Positions 34,900 to 46,150 of a DNA stretch of 64,000 nt are shown piece after piece. The first letter of the stretch is position 1, and each line of letters starts with the position of its first letter. The translations under genes were made by a program, and so were the position numbers. Location: contig OU612066.1 in the NCBI GenBank assembly GCA_914767715.1, positions 34,010,283 through 34,074,282 on the forward strand, given 5' to 3'. This DNA is from Membranipora membranacea. Lineage: Eukaryota > Bryozoa > Gymnolaemata > Cheilostomatida > Membraniporidae. The notes under the pieces are model-generated. The model worked only from the letters and a program-made list of their open reading frames with translations. It was not told the DNA's origin and made no database searches.

Positions 34900-35560
34900 A
34901 TCTGGGAACAGGCTGAAAAATGATAGAAATGCAATATCATTTTTGGAAACAGTCTTATCACAGAAATTTCAAATATATCATGTATATAACCTACCAGAAA
35001 ATGATGAAGTCAATCACCGAACTGGATGATTTGACAACAATAAATTCTCATTGCATTTTTATTTCATGTGATGACACAAATACGGTAACGAGGGAGGAAG
35101 TCTTTGTTCGGCACTTTGCAAATCATCATGTGCAGGTTGTTATTATTGTTGGTTATTATTTTGAATTGAAAACAGGTTAACATGTATGCCTTTCCTAGAA
35201 ACGTCCTAGAGAAGACATTGCTAAATATATTCTGTATTTTTGTATGGCTTTAATGGCAAAGAATGGATGTTTTGAAAACATTAAAACCCCATTGTGTTTG
35301 ATTTTATGACGCAAACACTGGTAGTGTCTGAAATATAATGATAACGAATGATAAAACAATTTTCTTACTGGATTATTCATGTCCTTTTCAAAATTTATAA
35401 GCATTTGTCAATATGTAGTGAATCTTCTTTTCCCAACTTAATGAGGTCTGATAATATCAGGAAAAGTAACAATTTGTAAGGGAATCGATTTATTTTTTCC
35501 AAACACTGTTTGAAACACCTTGAGAGTCAAGTTCAAGGATAAGGTGTCGGTGATAATCAA
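34900..35560. repeat. Old, diverged copy of the lectin 5' flank
   Basis: Pieces such as ATGATGAAGTCAATCACCGA (34999-35018) and the downstream GATGACACAAATACGGT and TTTCCAAACACTGTTTG follow the same order as in the 5' flanks (compare 14740-15080), but with many changes. No lectin exon is found with it. It is probably a remnant of an earlier round of duplication, comparable in age to pseudogene E. 35560-36170 shows nothing further. Confidence 0.45.
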
Positions 35561-36177
35561 TTGGCACGCTCATCATCCTGAATGAATTATCCTGCATCTG
35601 CAATCCTTCTATAACCAAGTTACAATCAGGGTATACTTATTTTTGAATTATCCCTTTTTAATGGATTGTAGTCGGTTATTACATCTTGCATTTGAAAATA
35701 TTAACATTTCCACATAATATTACAACATTAGATGAGACTGATTGCATTTCGATCCTGTTCACCATGTTTTATTTTGTCATCTCCAGGCCTCAATCTTTAA
35801 ACTACTACAAAGTTGATGTAGTTATGAGCATATTTTTTCTCATGTCAATTATTGCTGCATATTAAGTCAAAGGGCTGCAAATGCATCATTTGATTCAAAT
35901 ATTTATTTGTATGACACATCAAAACATTCCAGTAACAGGTCATCATGTTTAGATAAAAACGATTTGAGCAAAAGATTTTGGCGACATTAAGGATGCGAAG
36001 TTTGGATGAATGCCAATTCATCCCAGCTGGAAAACATATCAACTTGTCTGCTAATGAGCTATGAATAATCTAGACAACATCGTACATTGATGATAGGTTG
36101 TCAAAAATTTGACATCTGGGCAATCACTAAAATGCATACATTCTTTGGCTGAATGGTTGCTACACATTACAGTTTAT

Positions 36178-36660
36178 ATTGACTGGAATTTATTTTTAAC
36201 TCCCAATATTGTTCCATATATAATATATATATATATAATGGCTGAATAGGGATGTTTTCAGGAATGTAGACTTTGAATAAATTAACATACCGTACATCTG
36301 TATCCTAATAAAAATGCTAAGTCGTAGTAATACTTGATGACGGAACAAACTTGCCAATCATGTCTCAAAAATGATACCTGCTAACAATTTGGGATGTTAT
36401 TACAACTTAGGTTGACTGGAATTTATTGGAAGTTTAACTGCCATAGGTGCAATGTAAAGCAAAAAAGTTGTTTTTATGAATTTTAATTTCCAATATTGTT
36501 CCATATATAATGGCTGAATAGAGATGTTTTCAGGAATATAAACTTTAAATAATTTAACATACATCTGTATCCTAAGAAAAATGCTAAGCTGTAGTATTAC
36601 TTGATGTCAGAACAAACTTGTCAATAATTTCTCAATACCGATACCTGCCAACGATTTGAG
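36178..36660. repeat. Two-copy tandem duplication, about 286-bp period
   Basis: CAATATTGTTCCATATATAA starts at about 36206 and recurs at about 36492. Both copies run on through GATGTTTTCAGGAAT and CTGTATCCTAA to a GATACCTGC motif. The first copy has an AT dinucleotide run inserted and a deletion. Non-coding. Confidence 0.7.
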
Positions 36661-37960
36661 TAATTTTAATCATTTTTCACCTCAATGGTCTCAGTGCCAA
36701 TCAATACTGAATGGCATTCTGTACTTTTGACAAGAGAGTTATGACATATGACACCCATGTGATCAAACATTTAATTAAATTTGCAGCAAATTTTAACATC
36801 ACATTGTGAATCTAAACCTCAGACCGATTGATGGGTAGGGAAATGAGAGTCAGCTTAAAGTGCCTCGACCGGTATATAAGGGCCAGTCAATGTAAAGCGA
36901 TCACCCAGCCATATCAAATTCAAATGGGGTCAGCAGCATTCAAATTCCTCCTGCTTTTTCGGAATTAAGAGGAGAAGCAGTGAATTATTTTTAATGGGAA
37001 TCAGACAAGCTGATGCGGAATTGTGTGATACACATGCCCAATAAATTTTCATTCCAATAATGGCATTGGAAAGTGGTGAAAATATGACTGATGTCATACG
37101 AAATTGCCCAGTTCCGATGATTTCAAATCATCCGCTTCAAAATATACGAGCTCTTATTGGTCAATTTTGACGTTATGATTTATGGTTTTAGAGGTTGCCT
37201 AGATACCGTTGTCAAGATTGAAATTGACCGTTGTAATTAAACCCTATAATCCCAAGTGTGATGAGCCAACACAACAATAGCTATATCATAGCTTCTATTC
37301 AACTTTATTTATGGGTGTCTGCGAATCACAATTTCTTATATAACACACTTGACCACTTGAGAACGCAACGTGGACTGGCTGTTAGAGGCGGAGACCAAGG
37401 CCATTCTCCGCCTCTAATTACATTGATCAGCCAATGGTCTTGCCTGTCACTTCACATGATTAATCCCCATGCACCCCCTTCGATTCCTACCTCTTTAAGA
37501 TATACCAATTACTAAGTGCTGCTGATAGGAATAGATAGATTGATGTGCTATAATCAGTCCTAGAATGCCATATCATCAGAGAGTAAGGATTATTAACCTG
37601 ACCTGGAATTGCCAGAGAATTGCATCATGGGATACTTTTTGACAGCCCTTTTGAAATGTACACAATGAGCGAATAACAGATGTATATAGATGGAAAGTAG
37701 CCAACAGATAGAAAGTGGATGGACCCCTTAACTTTTGTCTTGGAGCAGTTGACACTTGCCTTCCAACATCCAATCATGGCAAAGAGCTATTTGTTAAAAA
37801 AACGGATAAACACTACCCAATCTAGTCTGTCCTGTCAAATTCCTCCTTTCTTCACTCAGCCAGCATTGTTCTTTGAGTCCTCAGAGGAATTATGTTCAGC
37901 TATCTATGCTATCATGCGTAAAACAACCAACCAACATTTTGTGTTGTTTCCACCTGCTCT
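36660..37960. other. Non-coding stretch with a TATA-like site and a hairpin
   Basis: GGTATATAAGGG near 36872 resembles a TATA box, but no convincing exon follows. A 13-bp hairpin (TTAGAGGCGGAGA at 37382-37394 with its complement at 37405-37417) is present. Short open frames at 37258-37515 and 37719-38091 are not protein-like. Confidence 0.35.
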
Positions 37961-37967
37961 TTTCACT

Positions 37968-38039
37968 TAGTTGGCTCAGACGGGTAGAGCACCAGGCTTC
38001 TTCAGTCTACTACACTGACTATAGTCAGTGTAGTAGACT
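37968..38039 (+). repeat. tRNA-like A box followed by a perfect 36-bp palindrome
   Basis: TTGGCTCAGACGGGTAGAGC (37971-37990) is an excellent tRNA D-arm/A-box match. The tRNA likeness breaks off and is replaced at 38004-38039 by a perfect palindrome (AGTCTACTACACTGACTA and its complement). Probably a broken SINE head with a foldback insertion. Confidence 0.6.
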
Positions 38040-38117
38040 TGAGTATACTCGAGCAGTTGCATCCACCCTTTTGACTACCTCTTTCATTTAAAGGGTTGCT
38101 GTAAGGTTTGGTGTACC

Positions 38118-40831
38118 CATAAACATATAAATACTCTAGACTGGAAACTATTGGCTATTTGATACAGGCTCAGTGTCCTCTCTAATTCAGTGACGCGACG
38201 TTACTGCGCTATTCACTTTTTCTCTGTAGTGTATAGGTCAGAATAGGAGTTATCTCAATCTAAATGTAATGTGTGAATATAAGACCTTCTTATTTCTAAA
38301 TATGACCACTACAACTAGGTGTAACCAGTGAATTTTTTAGAAAATATAGTGATAAAGTATAAAATGTGATCAGTATATCGTGCCATCAAATATTGTGTGT
38401 GCCATAACAACATATGCTATAGCATGTTTCTGGTCTTAACGTTTGTTAAGAAATGGTGCGTCAATAACACTAGTTTGTTCCCTCGGAGGACAGTGGTGGT
38501 GGAGGGATATTTAAAAAGCTGTATATCAAATCAGTTTGTACCTATGTATAGTCTATATTGAACCAAGATCTACAAAGTTGTCCAGGGACCTAAGTACACA
38601 ACATGAGTGCGGCTTCGCCTGATTCAAATTTTCTAAGGTAGGAAAGGCGGAAGATTTTCTTCTGTCTGCGACTTCCTAATGTATTAAACATAAAACGTTA
38701 GATTCCAGCTGCTGGTACTCAGAATTTGCAATTCGCACCCTATACCTATATCTACAATACCCTATTGGATATAAATATTCACTGATTTAAATTTAGCGAC
38801 CTGGCCAAGAATAGGAAAACGTACTAGTGAATCATTAATGATATCGATTTTGTAAATCCACAATGTATAATATCATCGGTAACTTTGCAAACACCTTTTT
38901 GATTAGGGATGTAATGTTTTGGATATTTTTGTGAATACTTAATATGCAAAATTTTAATTTCAATAAAAGTTTTCATGCTGTGGGGTAATCTCATAAACAT
39001 ATAAATACTTTAGACTGGAAACTACTGGTTAATTGAAGCATGAACAGGGTTTTCCCTAATATAGTGCATTCCTCATGACCGAAGTCACTGCGCTTTTCAA
39101 AACTCCATACATTTTTATGCAGTAGCATGCAAAAACAGTGGAGATGCAGGCTTGATCTATAAGCAGACATATTTAAATAGATTAAATATACTATCAATTA
39201 CTCAATGCGTACATCTTTCTCTGATAGGAGGTTTCATAACCAGAACGATGCAACTAACCTGTAACCTCTGTTTCGAGGATGTGGCCAAAGGGAGGGAAGT
39301 TGACATGTCGACACTAATCAAACTTAAGAATCGTGATGGACTCAAAACCCCTTCCGAAGCAGTTTTTAGAGTGTGTCTTTTGTCAGAGAGAGTAATCAGA
39401 TCATTTCTTAAAACAGGTTTGGGTCCTAAATTCCCAGAACTTGCCCGGCTGCACAGTCTATCAAAGATTATAGAGTCAGGCCATCTCTCATTATTCAGTT
39501 GTGCTGAGCATGCAAGCAGCATTGTGAGGGAAATAATCAATCGTTATTTAAGGATCCGGGCTCATAATGAGGCCGATTTGAAAACGGATGCAAACACTCT
39601 GATTCGGTCCAAAATGACCCGCCTACCTATATTCAGCCATGTCTGATAAGATATGCCTTGGTAAATATACAGCTACTAAATTATCAATTCATTTGGCCAG
39701 TCTGAGCCACTTTTATTTTCTCTACAGCATGCACATTTAACTCAATATTTATGTCATTGATTGAGCCAGTCTGGGCCATTTTTTGAATCGACAAGAATCT
39801 TGCTTAATTTTTGAAGGTCTTCAACTTAACAAAAGTTTTTCTTCGGATTGATTGGACCAGTGTGGGCTGCATTTAAATCATCCATGATAATAGTTCAGTT
39901 TCTTATCCCTATCAATATTTTATTCATGTCCTGTCACAAGCCAGCAGATTATTCCCACAAGGTGAGTTAAATTGTGGTATTTTATCAAATCTTATTTCCT
40001 CTGCGATGTTCTGCCAGTTAATTTTCTTCAAAAATATAGTCTCAATACCCACCAAATGTTGGGGAAACACTAGACATCCAGGTCATATGTGAGATTATAA
40101 ACCCTCAACGTTATTGAAAGATTCCACTGCTTATAATTTGTTGATTTTTACACAAATTGATACATGTGTATCAGGGAGGGATGTGTAGGAATACCATGTC
40201 ACTCTTAGACCAAAACTTCTAGCTTATGCTAGTTTAAAGTCTCAGTAAGATTGATCCAGAAGTAGCTAATCTTCAACAATATTATCATGCAAAATCCCTG
40301 AATCGATATGAAGAGCAAAGACTCAGTGTTCGGAGCATTGATTTTAAGCCTTTAGTTGACAAAATACATTTGGAATTAAACCATACTCAAGGACCATCAG
40401 TATTATCTATCTTACGGTTACATGTCTGACAGTTGGAAAGATCAGATGCAGTTAATTCAGTGAAAATGCTGAGCAAAACCTTAAATTTACAATAGTCGAT
40501 GCACCATTTTTCATACAAACTCTTCAGGCCAGAAACAGCTATAATGTAAGTTGTTATTGCACGGACAATATTTGATTGCACGATATACTGATCACATTTT
40601 ATACTTAATTACTATATGTTCTATAAAATTCACCGGTTATATCCAGTTGTAGTGGTCATAATTAGTAATAAGAAGGTCTTATATTCGCACATTATATTTA
40701 TGTGGAGATAACTCCTATTCTGGCCAATGCGCAACTGTGAAAAAGTGAATAGCGCAGTAACGTCACGTCACTGAATTAGAGAGGACGCTCTAAGCCAGTA
40801 GTTTCCAGTCTAGAGTATTTATATGTTTATG
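38118..40831. mobile_element. 2.7 kb DNA transposon with ~300-bp inverted ends, P-like
   Basis: Left end CATAAACATATAAATACTC and the complementary right end (ending at 40831) start arms of about 300 bases (38118-38410 and 40555-40831). The direct repeat GGTGTACC flanks it (38110-38117, 40832-40839). An 8-bp duplication and CA start fit the P superfamily, as does the internal peptide. A further, diverged copy of the end motif lies at 38993, so another element is nested or the ends were duplicated. The middle (39660-40540) holds short diverged subrepeats and no second coding piece. Confidence 0.75.
39152..39649 (+). pseudogene. C-terminal remnant of a P-element/THAP9-like transposase
   Basis: An open stretch of 164 codons. 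The peptide LIGGFITRTM...LTCNLCFEDV, followed by DGLKTPSEAVFRVCLLSERV and ending KMTRLPIFSHV, resembles from memory the last part of P/THAP9-type transposases (a G-F-x-x-R segment, C-x-x-C, G-G-L-x-x-P-S, C-x-x-x-E, K-L-T-x-L). No THAP domain or catalytic core is present, so the element is not autonomous. The family call is by motif only. Confidence 0.5.
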
Positions 40832-40839
40832 GGTGTACC

Positions 40840-41660
40840 TATGGGTGTACCTATGGGTGGCAGAATTAAAAGCGAATTAATTGCCCACTTATATCAGCTT
40901 GTCGGCTCTAAATTAAATAACAAAAGAGGATGGTCACACAATGAGCATGCTGTGTATTATTATTGCCAGACTTTCATCTGAAAAATGGAAAAAAAAAATG
41001 TCTTTCGACTGGATATACTGGGGTCATAACTGCATTTGGTGACAGGTTCATGCAGTAAAATGGCTCATGAATCATAAATAAGACATGTTACTTAACTGCG
41101 ATGAACCTGTCACCAAATGCTGACTGTGACTCTGAGCTCTTGGTTACTGGACACTTTGGGTCCAGTTTGGGTCCGATTTTTGACAGTATCAATATATTGG
41201 AGATCCATGCCAATTTAGCGCCATTTGGTCGTAAAATCACATCCATTGTGAGGGACACAGAATGGATGCGCAATCTCAACCTTTCGAATATAAATAAAAT
41301 GACGTCACGAAAAATGTGACACTGCTGTAGCAGTAATTACATCCAACATCTAGAGAGATAAAAAGATGTTTGTGTGAGGAAAAAGTAACCACAAAATGTC
41401 AACAGAGATATTTCCTGTGATTGATTTCTCATCTGAGTGAGTTGGGCAGCTTTGGTTAGAGACACAGACATCGATGTCCAGTTGAGGTTATCAAAACACA
41501 GCCAGGTTTCACAATAATACATAAGTCCTTGATTTCAGGTTCAATGGACAATTTTCTAAATTAATTGTTCCACGGAATAATAAATATTGTCAGCTTTACC
41601 TTTAAGACTAAAGCCTTTCATGAATTATGTGTCCTATCTCCTGAAAAATGTGTCCTGAGC
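40840..41660. other. Non-coding stretch with a 20-bp hairpin
   Basis: GCATTTGGTGACAGGTTCAT (41032-41051) and its exact complement (41101-41120) can pair around a 49-base loop. A tandem TATGGGTGTACC follows the transposon end. No gene. Confidence 0.5.
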
Positions 41661-41702
41661 TCCAGAAAAATTGACAATAAATCTGGGTAATTTTCACCCA
41701 AA

Positions 41703-43283
41703 ATGAACAAAGGCAAGAAGAGAAAACTCATTTCCAGTAATGATCCTGACGAGGATGATGCTGAGGATAATATCTTCACCTATTCGCTCAACAAGTTGAA
41801 GGCATTACAAAAGAAAATCGACTCTACTACCACTGATGAGTCTATCACCATAAAAGGTAATCCGGGAAACATCCAAATTGTCGTTGACTGCAGCACAGCT
41901 GTTTTTGAGCTTGTCAGATCTATATTTCAAACATCCATTCAGGAGCAATATCTTTATGTAACTAGGAAAATGAATAAAGATAAGGACAAAAACACAACAG
42001 CCACCATATTCACCGTTAAAAACAAGAAGAAATCGGATAGACGCCTTTATACTGCAAACTTTTACCATACCACCTCTAGAATACTGGTGAATGCTATCAA
42101 AGATGTGGATGTGTTTATAAGTCACTACTCTAAGCTGGTAGGTGAACTACAGCCAGAAACAATTGCCAATTTAAACGAGAAAGTCCGTTCCTCATGCTCA
42201 AATGCAATGGAATCGCTAAAAAGTAAACAAACCAATGCCAACAGCAGCACAACTCAACAACAAAGCACACAAGGTGCTCTAGGGGGATCTACTGTTTCAC
42301 TGCCAGAGTCTTCTCAGTGTTCCCTGTCTGAGACAATGGAGACTTCTGCTCCATTCGTCGACAGCGCTCCCAGTCATTCCAGGGACAGAGATTGTGGGGA
42401 GAGTCCCGAATGTGCGTCATGCAGAACTCTACATGGCGTGCTTTCTATTATGATGGAGAAGATGGACAGCATGCAGGAGAAGATGGACAGCATGCAGGTT
42501 AAATTGGATAAAATTACTAGTGCTTTTTCTGAGAGCCCTAGTACAAAGGAATGTCCATCAAATTCCAAAAATACCGTACAACAAACATATCTTCCAACTC
42601 AAACTCTTAACACCACACAACAATGGTCATCAGTTGCAAGCAGCAGTAGACAACTCCACAGAAATATTCCTTCATCAACAACACATCAAAACACACCAAC
42701 ACCAAGTTCACCGGCAACTACATCCAACACACCAGATCACATGCCCTCTATTACAAAAACAGCTCGTCCAAACAACTTCAACCCCAAGCACTGCATCGTA
42801 ATAAGTATCAACAAGTCATCAAAAACCTACCAAAACTATAATCAAGACAACATCAGACGTGAGATTAACCGTGAATTCGGCCCAACAATCATAGAAAACA
42901 TAACGACCTACAATTTCAAGACAGAATCTCCAAAAATTATGCTGCACCTTCGCGATGAAAAGACAGTGACCAAGTTGATAAACACTTGGAATACATTACT
43001 ATTTGAAAATTCGCAAGTAAGAAAGACAATCAATCCAGAATCAGCAAAAGTCAACACTGGTATGCTGAGAGGCATTCCTATCGATGCTGATGATGAACTT
43101 GTAATAAAAGAGATATCACAGAATTTCCCCAACTCTTCAGCTATAAGGATTTACAAAGGGGAAAAGAAAATGCGCATCTTTAAAGTAAAGTTTGACACTC
43201 AGGACCAATACAACAAGGTCCTCAGTCAAGGTATGATTTTAGACTCACTTAAACTTAAATGCCATTTTGAAAAACTTCTATGA
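41703..43283 (+). CDS. LINE ORF1 protein (copy 2)
   Basis: 526 residues, full frame, same organisation as copy 1: basic N-terminus, low-complexity middle, duplicated EKMDSMQ coiled coil (encoded by a 21-bp tandem repeat near 42452-42497) and an RRM-like C-terminus. Presumed RNA-binding partner in retrotransposition. The stop codon overlaps the ORF2 ATG by 4 bases. Confidence 0.85.
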   Translation: MNKGKKRKLISSNDPDEDDAEDNIFTYSLNKLKALQKKIDSTTTDESITIKGNPGNIQIVVDCSTAVFELVRSIFQTSIQEQYLYVTRKMNKDKDKNTTATIFTVKNKKKSDRRLYTANFYHTTSRILVNAIKDVDVFISHYSKLVGELQPETIANLNEKVRSSCSNAMESLKSKQTNANSSTTQQQSTQGALGGSTVSLPESSQCSLSETMETSAPFVDSAPSHSRDRDCGESPECASCRTLHGVLSIMMEKMDSMQEKMDSMQVKLDKITSAFSESPSTKECPSNSKNTVQQTYLPTQTLNTTQQWSSVASSSRQLHRNIPSSTTHQNTPTPSSPATTSNTPDHMPSITKTARPNNFNPKHCIVISINKSSKTYQNYNQDNIRREINREFGPTIIENITTYNFKTESPKIMLHLRDEKTVTKLINTWNTLLFENSQVRKTINPESAKVNTGMLRGIPIDADDELVIKEISQNFPNSSAIRIYKGEKKMRIFKVKFDTQDQYNKVLSQGMILDSLKLKCHFEKLL

Positions 43284-46022
43284 TGGCAATGAATTTTTAT
43301 AGCGCATATCTTAATATCCGTGGATTGGCAAGCAAACTGGAAGAGGTTCGTTTAATTCTTAGTGATCACAAATTTAGTATACTGTGTTTGGCTGAAACAT
43401 TTTTGAATGAAAATGATGACAGCTGCCTATATGAGGTACCAGGATATACGATGATAAGAAGGGATAGGCTCTGTAACAATGGTGGGGGATTACTCTGCTA
43501 TGTCCATGATTCACTGGTCATTGAACATCTGGAAAATTTAGATCTTTACATGAATGAGAGTATAACAGTCAAGGTCAGACCCAGAAGCCAAAAGAGTTTT
43601 TTGGTCACATACTTATATAGACCTCCCCAATCAAAAGCATCATGGAACACTGACTTTTCAGAGTTTGTCGAGCGTTGTTATGGTTTGAACGATGAAATTA
43701 TAATATTTGGTGATTTCAATATTGATTTGCTGAATCCAACTTCGAAAAACAGGTGGTTAGATAATGTTACCTCTCCACTACTGTTGAATCAACTTATATC
43801 TGAACCAACTCGCATAAGTAATTCATCAAGGACACTAATTGACCACATCTATTCAAGTAAAAGTGACAATATTGCTAAATCTGGTGTCATCAAATATTCA
43901 CTGAGTGATCATTTCATGATAGTAGCTTCAAGAGAGATTGATAGAAATGTTAAAATATCTAAACAAAGATGTAAGGTAACATTTTTGGATTATTCATTTG
44001 CAACACCTGAAAACATTTTTAACACATTCTCAAGGGAAAATTTTGGTTATGTACTGTATGAAAGATCAATAGACTCAATGTTTGAGAAGTTCTATAGCCA
44101 TTTGAATCATCTTATATCAAAACTCGTGTTTGAGAAGACTCGTTTTGTAAGAACGCATAATCTTCCAAAATGGTTGGATGATGAGGTAAAAATGAACATC
44201 AAAATCAGAGATCAACTCAAACAAAACGGTGATTGGGAAGGATATAAAAAACAGCGAAATTATGTCACTAATATGATCAGACAAAAGAAGAAAAGAGCTA
44301 TTTCTAATACTATTAAAGAGTCTAAAGGTAATACAAAACCTGTTTGGGATGTATTAAAGAATAAAAAGAAGGAGACTTTCCCTGCGACAAATTTGAGTGC
44401 AGATCAATTTAACAGCCATTTCACATCCATTGCAAAATCAATCACAAAAAACCTTGTTGTAACAGATGAGATGACATTTCCCGTATCCAAATATAATTTG
44501 ACAGACATACCACAATTCACCCCTTTCACATGTACAAGAATATTGTTCCACATTCCTGATAGTAAAAGTACAGGACCTGACAGAATTACAGTGAAGATGT
44601 TGAAGCTTGTTTGGCCTTATATTGTGGATATTGTCACCGATATGTTTAACAGGGTTTTAAGCAAAGGACAGTTCCCTTCAACATGGAAACTAGCTCGAGT
44701 TTCACCAATACATAAATCTGGGGATATAAATAACCCATCAAATTATAGGCCAATTTCAGTCTTGCCTGTTCTTTCAAAAATATTTGAGAAACACGTAAAT
44801 CACCATCTGCAAGAATATCTCACTAAGAACAAAATCATCCATGAGCTTCAATGTGGATTTAGAAAAGGCCATTCTTGTTCAGACAGTTTATTTAAAATTA
44901 TTTCAGACTCTTTGGTGGAGAAAATTAATGGAAATGTTATGATTACTTTTTCTGGATTTTAAAAAGGCATTTGACTGTGTATCCCATGTTTTACTACACA
45001 ATAAGTTGAAGGCTTGCGGCATCGGAGGAAATATGTTAAAACTTCTTGACACCTTTCTGACAGACAGAAGGCAGTTTGTTAAACTCAATAATATTGAATC
45101 TTGTAGATTGCCTATCACAATAGGGGTCCCTCAAGGTTCAATCCTAGCACCAACTTTGTTTCTCATCTTCATAAATGATTTATTAACTTCATCAAAATCA
45201 GACTCATCATCATATGCATATGCTGATGATACAGTGTTCCTGTCATCTAATAAAAACCTTCAGCAACTAAAGGCAAAGGCATCTGAAGATTTAAGTGGCA
45301 TTTTGGATTGGTGCAATCGTAACCGGATGGTTATAAATGTTCAGAAATCTCATTACATGCTACTTAATATCTCAGATCCGCTTTATGACCTGGAACTGTA
45401 CATAGGGCATGAAAAACTAAACAGACAGAGAACTACAAGGCTTCTGGGTTTTGTGTTGAATGACTCGCTTTCATGGCAGGATCATCTAGAGTATGTATAT
45501 AAAAAGGCACAACGGAATGTTTACCTACTTCAAAATTTGAGATACTTCTTGGATATAGCAAGTGCCCGCACATTTTACTTCCAGTTTATCTATTGTCACC
45601 TTATATATGGTATCCATATCATTGGCAACTTGTCCTGCAATAATGCCCTCAATAGATTATTTTTGTTGCAAAAACGGGCTTTACGCATTATCGCCAATGT
45701 GCATTACATCCCGTATTATCTCATTTCAACCGAATCCATTACACAATCATTACAACTCCTACCTCTTCCTAAGCTTGTTTGTTATTTCACTTCACTTTTT
45801 GCGCATAAGATAAACAATTTTTTAACACCACCATTTATATATAGAGGATTTAAAAACACTACCAAGTTCAATTTTCGTGATAAACATTTACTTTTATATC
45901 ATACAGACAATCTAAGATACAAAGTTTCTGCTACATACAATTCTTTACCGTTACATTTGAGATCTAAAGAGAAGTTCAGTTCATTCAAAACTTTACTTTT
46001 CAACCATATATTATCGAATTGA
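43280..46022 (+). pseudogene. LINE ORF2: endonuclease and reverse transcriptase, one frameshift
   Basis: The first frame (43280-44962, 560 codons) carries the AP endonuclease (LNIRGL, LCLAETFL, FGDFNIDLL, DHIYS, SDHFMI) and the first half of the reverse transcriptase (STGPDRI, NYRPISVLPVLSKIFEK, QCGFRKGHSC). It ends in a stop just after a five-T run near 44950. The other frame resumes at once with FLDFKKAFDCVSH, then GVPQGSILAPTLF and the catalytic AYADD, and ends at 46022. One indel therefore inactivates this copy; everything else is intact. It could also be a sequencing error in the T run. Confidence 0.85.
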
Positions 46023-46150
46023 CCAACATCATTGATGATATTATTTCCCTTCTGTTTCTCTTTTTTTGTTATAAAAAAAATTGTTTTCTGGCACTGAGTG
46101 CAAAACATTTCGAATGAGATGACTTTTGATGCCAATAAAAAGTATATATA

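Larger units (their letters stand above)
41661..46150 (+). mobile_element. LINE copy 2, nearly full length
   Basis: Leader 41661-41702, ORF1 41703-43283, ORF2 43280-46022 (one frameshift), 3' region to about 46150 with AATAAA near 46136. The 3' boundary is approximate; no target-site duplication was found. Copy 1 at the left edge matches it over its whole visible length, so the family moved recently. Confidence 0.85.
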
